NCBI RefSeq assembly: GCF_022376445.1
Contig: NW_025955092.1
Span: 54,137 to 118,136, forward strand
Length of the DNA stretch: 64,000 bases
Source: Fomitopsis serialis
Taxonomy: Eukaryota; Basidiomycota; Agaricomycetes; Polyporales; Fomitopsidaceae
Reading direction: 5' to 3'
The notes beneath the pieces are model-generated. The model ran no database searches, had not been told where the DNA came from, and saw only the letters and a list, made by a program, of their open reading frames with translations. The translations under genes and the position numbers were made by a program. Shown piece after piece: positions 22,720-34,711 of the stretch (its first letter is position 1; each line of letters opens with the position of its first letter).

Positions 22720-24110
22720 TTAAACACATGCGCAATATATCTCTATCCTCACATTCCCCATACTAGAAAAGATTCCCCCGCTAGCCTCCCTTGTAGTACA
22801 AATGGCTAGCTCGTCGCCGGGTCGGAGGCTATTCAACCACTCCTGTAGTTCCGCATCCGCGCAGTCGTCATCTGTACGGAAACCGTCCCATTGTACCAGA
22901 TGAATGGCGGGCCGGCGAGGCGTTTCCGTGAAATCGCGTACGATCAAACGGCGCTGGGTCGGCTTGCTTCTGGCCTGAACCTCGAGCCATATATGTGACG
23001 GGATGTCACTATTCGAGATGGACTCGGGCAACAACCATGAGTCTGTGAGTACGTACGTGAACTCTCACACGGATGTCTCGCAGTAACTGAGACACTCACC
23101 GATGTCGGATAATTCGATGGTGAATATGATTCTACGTACCGATCTGTGCACTTTCGCAGACTCCGGAATCCGTACACGGGCCCAGTAGAAGACCGCTTGT
23201 GGCGCATGGGAGGGATCTGGCACTGTAGCAGCGTCTACGTTCCCTGCTTTGTCGACCGCCCGGACCCAATACTCCGCATAGTCCAAGATATCGCACACGA
23301 TGGTATGCGGCAATTCCAAATGGAGGAGTAACTGCTCGGTTTCAAAGACATCATTTGCATGTCTTGGAACATACCCATATCTTGTGTTTTGCACCGAAGT
23401 CAGAATGCCGTGAAGACAAGACTATTGGGAGAGACGCACGGTGATTGCGCCCGCAATTCATCTACAATATTCTTAAGTGGCTTATCCAATATTCTTTCCT
23501 GCTCTCCCGACAGCCCGACTCCCTTTAGCCGTCGGAACCGCAAGCCCATGCTTACCGGGGTATACTGGACCATCAAATCGTGGAGATGAGAGATTAGGTG
23601 TACGATTGCTGCGGTATGCGAGTTGAACTGCAGGAGTGGGTCGGTGACGGGGAGATTGCGCGCAAGCTCTACGATTTCGTGGAGGTGTTTACCGGGCGCT
23701 GAGGCATTGACCATGTGGCGGGGTGCGATTGTGAACAGAGTCATCAACAAAGAGTTTGCCGTGGCCTCAACCTCCATTCCGTCTATCCCAGGTGAGTGGA
23801 ATGAGTACGACTCGCCATGGACGCGCAGTCGCCCGGTGCGCCATATCGTCCCCCAATGCACTCCCGATTCGTAGTCGCGCTGCATTGTTTGCATGGAAGC
23901 ACAACCTGAAGGCGAGTTTCAAGTTACGGTTACTATCCATTGTCATCGGCCCATCGCACCTTAGACTGGTGTCGACCTCGGTTCCAAAGTCAATCCCAAG
24001 TGGCGCACCTTGAGTTTGATCACAATGCTCGTGCCATATGTGGGCAGACGCGCGAGAGCTTCTCTATAACGCCGGCACCTCGGAGATCCTAAGTCTGGGT
24101 GTTCGACGAA
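22720..24110 (-). pseudogene. Second copy of the three-exon gene, 5' part decayed
   Basis: Exon 3 (22720-23042), exon 2 (23100-23380) and the 3' part of exon 1 (23440 to about 23870) are intact and match the copy at 20307-21704, including CDILDYAEYWVRAV and the LVQWDGFRTDDDCADAEL block. Upstream, homology to VEHPDL...KYGTSI continues to about 24110. It needs several frame changes, with a stop after RSTPV near 23961 and a region around 23870-23960 that fits only in a third frame. The gene could still be transcribed. Its 5' end abuts repeat copy C. Confidence 0.7.
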
Positions 24111-24164
24111 CGACTGGCCCTCCGAAGAGAGCGCGACAACTTGAACTTGAACTGAGTGGCCGCT

Positions 24165-26392
24165 GCAGAACCGTGACGACCGACGCGGCGGCACGGTGGC
24201 ACCACAGCCACCAGCGATCGAGATCTACGCCACGACCGCCATCAAGTCACTCAGCTGCGACAGGCGCCGACAGCCTCAGCCTCAGCCTCACTGGCCTGAG
24301 CTCAAATTGCTAGACTCCAGGCCTATACGACGTCTACCATCATGATATAAAGCGTTTTATTGCTTCCAGTTTGGTTTCGGGCAACCTAGAATTCATGGCA
24401 CCAAGTTGCCAATGGGCCGAGCCTCGTGAGGTTGTGAATTTCGAGTCTCAGGCTGAGTCGACTGCCAGTCACGTATGTACAGTATGTCGTTCTCCCCGAC
24501 GTTCACTGTCAACCCTATAGCTTACAGTGAAAAAAAGGATACTCGCTGGAACTTGCGCTGATGCAGACAAAGCGGGTCGAAGTCTCTACTTAAACACATC
24601 ATGTACTCACTTCACCAGACTAGCTTAATTCCCTAGGTCGACCCCGAGCGTAGCTGTCTGTCTGATCTTCTGTCGATGCTCCTATTTGCAGGTCTTGCGG
24701 TACGTCGCGGAATATTATCTACGTCACGCTACCGTCTCGCTCGCCCTGATGCGGAGTCCTCGACTCACCGTGTTACCAGGCTATCCACCCAGGGATGTTT
24801 TGTCCTGTGCCGCATTAGAATCACTCCCGCCTTCGCGCCCCGTTTCCTACTCGTGCCGGCCGCGGAGTACACCAATCAGGCATATCGTGCGCATCAGCCA
24901 TTATCATGCCCGTCGTCCGCATGGCGCTGACCATAGCCTCGCCGTTTTAAGCCATCGTTGTCTTCGAGGTGGACCCACAAACACCCAAATGCAGAAAACG
25001 CCCTCGTATCACGGTCCACGCTACGGACCGGACTGGGCTCGTGGATGTGACACCCACGTGTTCGTGCCCTTTGTGCCAACCGAATAAATGGACCTCGATA
25101 TGCGGCCCTCTTCCGTCCAACCGCGACTCCTCCTCCTCTCTCCCCACCTCCAGGCTACCTCCCGCCCATGCTTCTTGGTCGCTCACTATCTGGCTCTGCT
25201 CTCAAGTGGTTCTCGTCAGCCGCTCCGGGTTCTGGATGCCGACGCCACAACGACGCCACTCGTCGACAAAGGGCACGCGTCGTCGCGCACGGTACGTCTA
25301 CCATGCCCTCCCAAAGGACGCACTGAGTCTGATTCTGGCGCGTAGACCGACGCTCACGTCGCGTTCGAAGCTTCGCCGTCGGTCCCTGCCAGCCACACGC
25401 GACCTCGAGTGGCATTCATCGACTGTCAGCCTGCGCCACCGACGCGTCGCGAGTTCGACCAGCCGCCGGTCAGCCGCCGTGATACTTAAGGTGCCTGCCC
25501 TCTGGACTGCGTACGTTTCTCTTGTCTGTCTTGTCCTCGTCTGCGCCTGCTCCGCCTGTCCGACCTGTTGCGTCCGAGTAAACTCGGCGGCGATATCCAT
25601 TGGGAGATTGGTACGTCTGCTCGCTCGTCGTCTCACATGTCCCCTACTCACCACCATTCGTACGTCAAGTGCCCAATGAATCGTAAGGGAAAAGATGGTC
25701 ACACACAGCAACAGAGTTGCGTCAACATGTGTGTGACGCGTCAAACGCCGGAAGCGGGGGCTGCGTCAAGAGCCCGACGTCGGGCGAAGGGTCAAGCGCC
25801 GCAAGGTAAAGGAGGCTGGCCTCAAGGGAGCTCGAACGAGCGAAGGGTCAAGCGCCGACTGGCTTGCCTCAAGAGCTCAGTTTTGAGTGAAGGGTCAAGC
25901 GCCGCAAGAAAGTCACAAGAGCTAGCATCCAGGGCTCGGATTCGAGTGAAGGGTCAAGCGCCGCAAGAAAGTCATGGGAGCTAGCCTCCAGAGCTCGGTT
26001 TTGAGTGAAGGGTCAAGCGCCGCAAGAAAGTCATGGGAGCTAGCATCCAGGGCTCTGGCACGAGCGAAGGGTCAAGCGCCGCAAGGACATGGCTGCGTCA
26101 AGTCCTCCCGAGGGCGGGCGGGCATCGCGGGACGCGGTGTCTGTCCGGGCGCGGACCTTTACGTGGTCCTCGGGATAAGTACCCTCGCATTCGTGCGAGG
26201 GGAAACTAACTCGCGCCGAATTCAAACCCGAGGTGGGAGGTATGTTTGCGCAACTACACGTATCTTCGTACCAGATCGCGCTTCTGTTTGCACGTACTAT
26301 ATATATTTCTGTTCTTGTGGCCTGTCGACGCGTATGTGATCGTAAGGGACTTCGCCACGCGATGCAAGAGCTGAACTTGTCGAACCATCTTC
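24165..26392 (+). repeat. Repeat element copy C (longest)
   Basis: Fullest copy. The start is shared with copy D (GCCGCTGCAGAACCGTGACG near 24162 and, inverted, near 45715). It has CACGTG 25055-25060, a TATA-like AATAAA from about 25084, an intron-like segment 25292-25345 (GTACGT, CTGATTC, CGTAG), a hairpin 25699-25736, six array units (25772-26085) and a terminal hairpin 26182-26201 (CCCTCGCAT-TC-GTGCGAGGG, one wobble). Past the hairpin a tail ending near GCAAGAGCTGAACTTG (about 26376) matches copy E closely. Frames inside, such as 24969-25679, are not preserved in other copies. Confidence 0.8.
25772..26085 (+). repeat. Tandem hairpin array, copy C, 6 units
   Basis: Cores start at 25786, 25842, 25889, 25948, 26007 and 26066 (spacings 56, 47, 59, 59, 59). 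Stems before the cores are GCCCGA/TCGGGC, GCTCG/CGAGC, CTCA/TGAG, CTCGG/TCGAG, CTCGG/TTGAG and GCTC/GAGC. The CTCA/TGAG unit replaces the G.U pair seen elsewhere by A.U. Because 59 is not divisible by three, one open frame through the array reads the core as EGSSAAR, KGQAPQ and RRVKRR in turn. Confidence 0.85.
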
Positions 26393-26865
26393 GACTACGT
26401 GTCGGATTCTGCTATGGAAAAAGACGCGTCGTTGTTGTAATTGCGGTGACCTCGACGTTTCGAGATCGCGTGAAGGCAACGATGGCATGAAACCGACGCG
26501 CCTTGGAGCGCGTCGTGCACGTGAGCGCGGTGTGTTGAAACGCCGCTGGGGAGGCCGCGCGGTCTATTTCGGGCAGACGCGCTCGCGATGCCGCTATTCT
26601 CGCAACGAGCCCACTGCTTCTCGTCCCCGTCCTCTGCGCTCCCATCGACGTCCGCTGCGTGCTGGAGACCAGGCTGAACACCATCCAAGGCTTGTTCCTC
26701 GTTGCGTGGAGTCAAGTCATATAGAGCAAAGGTCAGCAGGCGGCGCATGGCGGCAAGTGCCTGTGAAGTCATCGACCTCATTCCCGCCTTCCTGATCCTC
26801 TCGCACGACCACTTAACACCGCAGCCCTTCTCTCTTCTCGGGGCCGAGCACCCATCCCTGCCGCT
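26393..26865. other. Upstream region of the anoctamin gene
   Basis: 473 bp between repeat copy C and the next start codon, with a C/T-rich tract just before the ATG. A 190-codon minus-strand frame across 26395-26967 overlaps the first coding exon and has no protein features, so I treat it as a shadow. Confidence 0.5.
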
Positions 26866-29335
26866 ATGCCACCCCAAGTCGACCTCATCTTCGTCTTTCG
26901 CTCCTCCCCAGCAAGAGTACTGTCTAGACGCGACGCGCGCGAGAATGCAAGGCAGGCAGAGCGCCAATACACAAAGCTCCTCGATGTCCTCAAGGCGGGC
27001 GGCTTGCGTGCTGTCGGGAAGCGCGGGGAGAACGACGGGCAGCTGCTAGTCCTTGTATCATGTCCGCAGAGCACGTTAGCACGGTTAGCACAGCGTGAAC
27101 GGTGAGTCGATATTATGCTGGTGTGGCGTGCGCACTCATGGCCCCGGAACAGACATTCAGATTTCATCTGCGGCCTCCCTACTACAAATCCTACTGCCGC
27201 TCTCGATCTAACCTCTCTATCATTATCTTCTGCCGACCGACTACGACTCATTCACGCATATGTAACATCAACCGTAACGGACGGTGGCCTGGGTGTGGCG
27301 CCAGGCTCGAGTAACTGGGACCGCGTCGAGTCGGTCATGATGCTTCATGACAACCAATTCAACGAAGAATGGATTCGCTCCTGGACCCGTAAGGAGCTGG
27401 GCTTCGTGACGCTGACGGAGATCCGTAAGCAGGTACGTTCTGACTTTCGCTAGACCAACGCTCGCACTTTGCTCACCAGCGGGACTGTAGTTTGGCGAGG
27501 CCATCGCGCTCTATTTCGCCTTCCTCTCGTACTACACAAAATCCCTCATCTTCATCTCCGTCGCCGGCGCGTACTTCTACTTCTTTCACGAGGCCTACTC
27601 AGTGGTCTACTCGTCCATCCTCCTCCTCTGGTCAACAACCTTTGTTGAGTCTTGGCGGATTCGACAAAGGATACTCTCCGTGCGGTGGAGGACGCGCGGT
27701 TCATTCCGCGTCGAGAAAAGGCGCGCCCAATACGTGCCCATCTCATGGTGGAAGAAAGACCTCCGGATGCTCGCTGGGCTGCCGGTCATCATGCTCTTCG
27801 CTGCTATCCTCGCCGCGCTACTGATGGTCGTGTTCGTATTCGAGGCGTTTATCACAATGCTCTACACAGGGCCTGGAAGCCGCTTCGTTGTATGTCTCTC
27901 TCCTCACTGAACTGCGTCCCTCTGACCCGCCTCACAGTCCTTCGCACCAACCATCATCGTCTCTGTCCTCGTCCCGCGCTTCCTCAGCATCTACCACCGG
28001 TATGCCGTCTCGTTCACGAACTGGGAAAACCACGGGCACCAGTCGAGCCACGACGCGTCGCTCACGCTCAAGTCGTTCACGCTCGCAGGCATCGTCGACT
28101 ACCTCGGTCTTGCGCTCTCCGCGTTCGTGTACGTGCCCTTCGGGGAGGAGACGATGGCGTTCATCCAGCGCACAATCGAGAAGGACTCCGTGGCAAACCG
28201 CAACCTGACGTCCACACTCTACTCCGCCACCGCCAAGTTTGCGTCTGCTTCCGCGAGTGCGGGTGCGGGTGCGGACGCAAGCGAGACGGCGGGCAAGGCA
28301 CGGAGCCTCTGGGAGATGGACGTTATGAGTGCGCGGAACAAGCTCAGCCCGACGCGCCTGCAGGACCAGATGTTCGCGATCACGGTCACGAACCAGGCCG
28401 TGAACGCGTTCCTTGAGATCGGCCTGCCGTACGTCCTCCGCGCTGTCGCCGTGCTCCGCCGCCGCGGACTCCGCCCTGGAGCATCCGCGAACGGGTCCGC
28501 GAACTCGGGCAAGAAGAAGCGCGTGTCGTTTGAGGACGAGGCAGATGGGAAGGGGACAGCGCCAGAGAGGGAAAGGGAGAAAGGGGAGGAGAGGGTGTTC
28601 ATGGAGGAGGTGTGGAGGCAGGTCGCACTGCCGCCGTATGAACTGTTCACAGACTACAACGAGATGGTCACCCAATTCGGGTACGTCGCGCTGTGGTCGA
28701 CGATCTGGCCGCTCGCTCCGCGTGAGTTCCTCGTCACACCCTACCCTTACTGAGATCGATCTGACGTGTGGGCAGTGATGGCCCTGACGAACAACTGGTT
28801 CGAGCTGCGTTCCGACGCGTTCAAGATCTCGAAGCACGTCCGCCGCCCGATCCCCGCGCGCACGGACACGGTCGGCCCCTGGCTCGACACGCTCCAGTTC
28901 CTCGCCTGGCTCGCGTTCCTCACCAACTCCGCGCTCGTCTACCTCTTCCGCCCGCTCGACCACTGCAAGGCGCTCGGCACGTCGCTCGACCGCCACCACA
29001 CCCACCTCGCAGGGCGCAATGCGGGCCCGCGCGAGATCCTCGGCGCGGCGCTGCTCGTTGCGCTGGGCGCGTCGCATGGATACATCCTCGTCAGAGTCGT
29101 CGTGCGCCATGTGCTCGAGAGACTGATGTGGCGCGGGACGAAGGAGGAGTGCGAGGTGGAGGCGGTTGAGACGGCGGTGAAAGAGGAGTACTTGAGGGGC
29201 TTGGGCGTCGCGGACGTGGCGAGCGCGGGCGCAGGCGAGATTGCAGAGGCGGATGCGAAGGACGGCGAGACAGATCCTTTTTGGACGTACGATGAGGGGC
29301 TGGACGAGCTCTCGAGGGAGACCAAGGAGTCATGA
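26866..29335 (+). CDS. IST2: Anoctamin/TMEM16-family membrane protein, IST2-like
   Basis: Fungal Ist2-type anoctamins sit in the ER membrane, tether it to the plasma membrane and relate to TMEM16 lipid scramblases and channels. Five exons (26866-27101, 27153-27432, 27491-27889, 27938-28721, 28776-29335) give 752 residues. Residues 1-172 form the cytosolic N-terminal domain. Hydrophobic helices start at about 176-205 and 267-296, and continue in exon 4 (APTIIVSVLVPRFL, LAGIVDYLGLALSAFVYVPF, the EETMAF region) and exon 5 (FLAWLAFLTNSALVYLF, ILGAALLVALGASHGYILV). A low-complexity Ala/Gly and basic/acidic loop follows exon 4's third helix. The C-terminus is acidic, not the polybasic tail of yeast Ist2, so plasma-membrane tethering is uncertain. 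The symbol is by family likeness. Confidence 0.88.
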
Positions 29336-29680
29336 GGCTGAGAGGCGTCTGCTAAGTAGAGTAGACGTGTTTTCTTCTGGCTTTACATGCTGTTCGCGTT
29401 TGTGCTTGTTTTCGGACCGCTGAGTGTATGCTACGACAACATAATGTATCGTGAACGAGAGCAGGACGCTGCATAATAGACGACGTCGTGCTTGCAGTCC
29501 AGGTACAAGTCCCGCGCGATTTTCATTCCACACTGGCTCGATCAGCAAACAACACGCACTCGGAGCAATTGCACAAGAATACGGCGATACATAAATAGTA
29601 CTACAGGACAGCATACTACATACACTTCGAAGTAAATCCAATTGTTCCATAACTATTCCCGAACAAGTTCAGCACCCTGC
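29336..29680. other. Convergent 3' regions
   Basis: 345 bp between the stop codons of the anoctamin gene (plus) and HSE1 (minus). AT-richer than the genes, with several AATAAT/ATAAAT-type stretches on both strands that could serve polyadenylation. No separate gene is seen. Confidence 0.5.
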
Positions 29681-32496
29681 TCAAGCAGGCGCGCCGACAC
29701 CCTGCGGGCCAGGATGTGGTGCCTGCGCGTTCTCGCCGGACACCTGCATCCCCGCGAGCTGGTTCGGCAAGCCCTGGTATTGCGCCTGCCACGCACCCTG
29801 CTGGGGTTCTCCATGCGCAGGCTGAGAGAGCACTGGAGCAGGCGAAGTGGAGTAACCTGCCGGTGTGATGCCATAGGGCGACGTACCGTACGCAGGTTGC
29901 TGATGGTACGTACTTGATGTCGGACTACCGGGTGCTTGCTGCTGCACACTAGGGACCTCCGAACCCGCGCGGGCCGCAGCGATTTCGCCAGCCGATTGTC
30001 CCGAAGGTGTCGATGCGCTCAAGTCCGTAGTTGACACCTGCGCCTGCTGGGCCACAACGGTCTGCGCAGTGTCCTGCGAACTGCTGCGTGAGACGGGTTG
30101 CTGCTGCTGAGCCTGCGCTGGATGGCCTTCCTTGACCCCAGGCACGGAGACGAAGTAGACAGAGCCGGTTGGGTCCGTTCCGCCTTGAGCATAGTACTGC
30201 GCCCAGGCCTGCACATTCGGGTCGGGATAGGTTGCATTGGGGTCATACACGAAGGGCGGGCCACTCTGCTGCCGCTCAGGCTCGGGCCGGGGCTCCGCTT
30301 GAGCTTGAGACTGAGGCTGCGGTTGGGCTTGTATCTGCACCTGCGGCTGCGGCTCCGGTTGTGCATGGACTTGGGGCGTCGGCGTGAGCTGGGTCGAAAC
30401 GGGAGCGCCAGCTTGTTGGAAAGGCGTAGCTTGCACCTGTGGGTGCGCTTGAAGCTGAGGCTGAGGCTGAGGCTGCGCTTGCTGAGCAGGCTGACCGGCA
30501 GGATAGATCTGGGACTCGGGCTGGCCGCCATAAGGCGTAGGGGTGCCGTAGACTTGCGGTTGACCGTACACAGTCTGTGGCCTCTGAGTATACGGGTTGG
30601 AGTCATATGCGGGCTGGGGGCGAGCGGCGGGAGAGTAGGCACGCTCAGGGCCTTGCGCGTAACCCGGCTGGGAAGCAGGATAGGCGTTGTAGCCTTGATC
30701 ATAGCCTGCTGGACCGTAACCGTAAGGCTGAGGACCTGGCGGCATGCCATATTCTTGACGAGTACGGGAATCGGGGCGGGCGATGTACGATGATTGAGTC
30801 TGAGCGTACGAGGGACGTGCATCATACACTGCAGCGAGGTAAACGGCCTAGCCTCTCATTTCAGAAAGGAAGGGAGACGTACTGGCACTGTTTCGCGCGA
30901 GGCTTTCCTCCATCATTCGGTCGAATATGGTCCTCGCCTTCACAAACGTCTCATTCATTGAAACGAGGTCAGCTATAATCAAGTTAGCATGCAGATGATA
31001 TGTGTGCGCAGACGTATTACGGACCTCGTTTCTGACTATACTTGTCAATCAGCTTGACGATTTTGGGACGCAGAGTCATGCAGTTCCTGTACACTTCCTA
31101 CGACGGCCATGAGCAAACCATTGGCTGACGTATACATATATTGACCAACCTGGATCTCCTCATTATCCGCGAGATTGTCCTTTGCGGGATCCATACCACG
31201 GAGCAACGTCAGCAGACGATCCACATTCGCAGCTTGCGAGAACACAGCAGCCTCCTGCTCCGCTTCTCGGGCGAGTTCAGCCGCTGTAAGCTCCGGCAAA
31301 GGCTCCACATAGTTCACAGGGAAGATACCCGTCCTGCCCTTCAACTGGCCACGCCACCAATCCTTGTATCCTCGGTCAACGACCTTGATGATGTCGCCCT
31401 TCTCGAAAGCCAGTTCTCCGGCCTCAGTGGGCTCGAAGGTGTGTAGCGCCCGGACCCTGGTGACTATGGAGACACTGTCGTGGCCCGATGCACCAGGCGT
31501 TGAGGAAGGCGTAATAGAGCTCACAGTGGTCGCTGTGGATGGTGAAGAAGTGTTGGCGGCAGAAATCGCCGGGCTGGCTGAGGGCACGTAACCGCCATAA
31601 CTTGTTTGCTGCTGGCGGGGCGGCTGCGCGGTGTTGGTTGCCGGTAGATTTATGTTCGAGCCGGATCCGCCTGCACCGCTTGACGATGCAAGCGAGTAAT
31701 TGGCCCATTGAGGTCGTCCACCCTTGTCGTGCATGGACATCTCCAGGACGCGTTGTAGCTCCTCCTCTTCCCGGCGACGAACTTCGTCATCCACATCTGG
31801 CGGCGGAGGCTCATCTGGCGTCTCGAACTTGTATCCTTGGGTGGCGCATGCTCAGCATGTCCTACTCTAGTTGTAAAATGATGCGACATACCCTTGCTCT
31901 TTAGAGACTCGAAGCATTCCTCCATAATCCCGAGCGTGGGGTCCTTCTCGAACTCCGATGTCCACTGAGCAATCAATGATAGGGCTCGCCGCCGAACTTT
32001 GTCGTGTGTGGTCTAACATCGACAGCACATGTGAGCTATGACACAGACGGGAGGTAGGTTACGAATCGTACCCGATCGGTAACCAGCTTCTCCAGTCCCT
32101 GGGTGAACGCGCGCGATGCGATCTCCCTATGCACCTCAATTCCGCAGTTCTTCGTCAACGACTCCGCAAGAGTCAACGTATATAGTTGTACGTTAGGATT
32201 GCGATGCGCCAGACGTTTGAGGACGGCGGCGACGATATTGCGCGCGCTGAAATGGTACCCGGATGCATGAGTTACATGGTTACACGCCCTCAGCCTCACG
32301 CACCCTGGTTCACCCTCATCGAGGACCTTGTCGCATAGATTCAGGATCAACTCCCAATTCTCATTCGTCAGGTTTTCATCAGTCGTTTTAGCTGAAGACG
32401 ACCCATCAGCCGAAGCACCTCGGAGCCCGTAGAGGCGCAATGATCTCACTCACCAACGATCTCGTCGTAACTGTTGGTCTGACCGCTCCTGAACAT
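29681..32496 (-). CDS. HSE1: ESCRT-0 subunit HSE1 (VHS, UIM, SH3)
   Basis: Partner of VPS27 in ESCRT-0, which gathers ubiquitinated membrane proteins on endosomes for vacuolar sorting. Eight exons (32454-32496, 32304-32391, 32072-32246, 31892-32012, 31150-31835, 31025-31097, 30883-30972, 29681-30828) give 807 residues. The VHS domain covers about 1-142 (DENLTNENWELILNLCDKV, RNIVAAVLKRLAHRNPNVQLYTL). A ubiquitin-interacting motif is at about 157-178 (DDEVRRREEEELQRVLEMS) and the SH3 domain at 267-322 (ALHTFEPTEAGELAF...WWRGQLKGRTGIFP). A helical GAT-like region follows (about 323-425, ending in ADLVSMNETFVKARTIFD). The tail, 426-807, is rich in Gln, Pro, Tyr and Ala, longer than in yeast and probably disordered. 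Confidence 0.93.
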
Positions 32497-32889
32497 GATT
32501 GTCGGTCGGTGGTGTTGAGAGTATCAGGGCAAGGGCTGCGTGCGCGACTACGCGTCGTCGGGAATAAATAGCAGTCTGGCACTGGGGACGACTGCGCTAA
32601 CCGTTGGCGCAGCGAGCTCGGTGATGCAGCGCCCCAGCAACCAGGCGCGGGTGGTCTCCGGACCGCGGGACTTCCGCAAGAGGAAGCGTCTGGACCTCGG
32701 CATATCCGTCGGCCACATCCTGGAGATGCTATTGGCTAGCTGGCCGTGCCGGAGGTACCTCTCCGGCAAGCTTCCCAAAATGACATGCCCGAGGTTAGAC
32801 CGAACGCACTCGATTAGGAAGTATACGCCAGACACACTCGCGCTCATCCCATCTACCTTTGTCTCTTCATCCTTTTGATATCCATCGCT
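32497..32889. promoter_or_regulatory. Shared divergent promoter of HSE1 and MMS2
   Basis: 393 bp separate the two start codons, transcribed outward. No strong TATA box is visible on either side, which fits housekeeping genes. A 112-codon plus-strand frame at 32540-32878 has no protein features and is treated as chance. Confidence 0.55.
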
Positions 32890-33483
32890 ATGGCCAAGGG
32901 TGTGTCCTAGAATAGTGGACTGCATGGTCGGCTCTCTGATACACCTTTAGTTCCGCGGAACTTCCGCCTTTTGGAAGAGCTCGAGAAGGGCGAGAAGGGC
33001 ATCGGAGACGGGTCGTGCTCGTATGGTCTCGAGGATGGCGACGATATCATGATGAGCCATTGGAATGGCACGATCATTGGTCCAGGACATGTGAGTGCTA
33101 TCGGTGTTTTGCACGGCTCATGGGTCTTGGAGGGTGGCTCGCTGAAGTGATTGACAGACCGTGCACGAGAACCGCATCTACAGCCTCAAGATCACTTGTG
33201 GCGATCACTACCCTGAGGAACCGCCTAACATCCAATTTATCTCTCGGGTCAACCTGCCATTTGTTAGTCAATTCGATGGGAAGGTCGACACGTCGAAGCT
33301 GCCCGTACTTGCCCATTGGAACAGGAACAGCAGTATTGAGACAGTCCTAGTAGAGATCCGAAGGTGTGTCACACACTTCACCCTTTACCCTCTCTCCATC
33401 CTCATGTCAACTTACGATACAGGGAGATGGCATCCTTTAACAACAGGAAATTGCCCCAGCCTCCCGAGGGCAGTACCTTCTAA
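32890..33483 (+). CDS. MMS2: Ubiquitin-conjugating enzyme variant MMS2
   Basis: Catalytically inactive E2 variant that pairs with UBC13 to build K63-linked ubiquitin chains for error-free DNA damage tolerance and sorting signals. Four exons (32890-32899, 32951-33090, 33158-33363, 33423-33483) give 138 residues, the usual length. The 10-base first exon gives MAK, then V is completed across the splice: [20 protein letters not shown]. The UBC fold is clear ([36 protein letters not shown]). The position of the active cysteine and HPN motif in true E2s is replaced, as expected for a UEV. The C-terminus [10 protein letters not shown] is typical. Confidence 0.95.
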
Positions 33484-34711
33484 CCACATCGAGAGCTCCG
33501 TCACGAATCCTGGACACGTTTAAGGCCCAATGTACTAAAGATACTTGAGAGTTTGTAGCATGGATCCATCGTCATCGTGTGTTAACCATATCTGCGTAGC
33601 TATCACTGGACCGAATCATTTCCGCGCACATCGGTTGGGACCATGATCGAGTGCCATCTTCGCTCACGTTGGATGCGCAACTTGCGCTAAGTCTCGTCAC
33701 CCATCATCAATGTCCCCACCCTCGGCGAGTTATTCTGCAAGGTTGTGCTGCACCACGCGTTTGAGTACATCGATTATCGCCACGCCCTCTACTACGTTCA
33801 CGGTACGCCACTACGGTTGTTTGTGCAACCCAACGATGTCGAACAAATCGGCCCACGCCCGAGCCAGCACGACATCAGTCTGAGGGAATTCGAAGGTGTG
33901 CGGGTAAGGAGTCATTTCAGCCGTGGCATATAACTAGACAGCCACAGTGCGGTCTAAGTAACGAGGCTCGACTGCGGTGGATATGGTATGTACTTGCAAT
34001 CCATGACCTACATTATCAGCGGATTAGTTGACCCATCCCGCGCCGTTCGCATTGCTTGAGGTGCTGCCCCTCTGTAATCGGAACTGGCACATGGTCTCCT
34101 CCTCCCGCGAAGGTTACTACTGGCAGTACAGTATGAATCGAGACCATGCCGCAAGAACCACCGTGAGCCCACGTCAACTCAAGGACAGTAGACTGATGGT
34201 TCTAGAATAGTTGACTGATTGGACTCCGTGACGATCGAGGACCGTCTATCACCGCATGACATTTGCACAACGAAGCAGTATGAATGCCGAATGTGTACAC
34301 CCGTCGACGTCGAAAGTGAAACTCTCAGGTAGCTCAGGTCCGCCAACTGCATGGTCTACAGAGAGTAGCAGAGTCTGCAGACTTCACAGTTTCAACGTGA
34401 AGCAGGGGCGCTGTCAGGCGCGAATAGGACGGAATCCTTCGTAATACATACGCGTAGGGGATGCACACGAGTACGAATACAAACGAGCGATTAGGGTATA
34501 GTAATACGACAGTGCCCTTCCGGCATAAAGAAGATCATAAATCAGGGGAACGAATGTGTCGACGGTCTAAGAGAAAACGAAGTGATCCGCCTCCAATAGC
34601 CTGTACGTGGGGTGAATAGTGGTGCAGTGTGAAGCAAGTTAGGGCGTTGGAAAATCCTCCTGCTACGTAGATGCCAAGTGTCCGTCGCAATGCGTAATTT
34701 ATCTTTCACGA
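33484..34711. other. Intergenic, 1.2 kb
   Basis: Contains the MMS2 3' region and the 3' region of the oxidoreductase on the other strand. Open frames are at most about 90 codons and none has protein features. I see no repeat or RNA gene. Confidence 0.5.

Noticed and set aside
24969..25679. 236-codon open frame in repeat copy C
   Set aside because: It crosses the conserved intron signals and is not open in the same frame in copies A, B or D.
27932..29110. 392-codon minus-strand frame
   Set aside because: It is antisense to the well-supported anoctamin exons and is Arg/Glu/Val-rich without domains. It is a shadow of GC-rich codon use.
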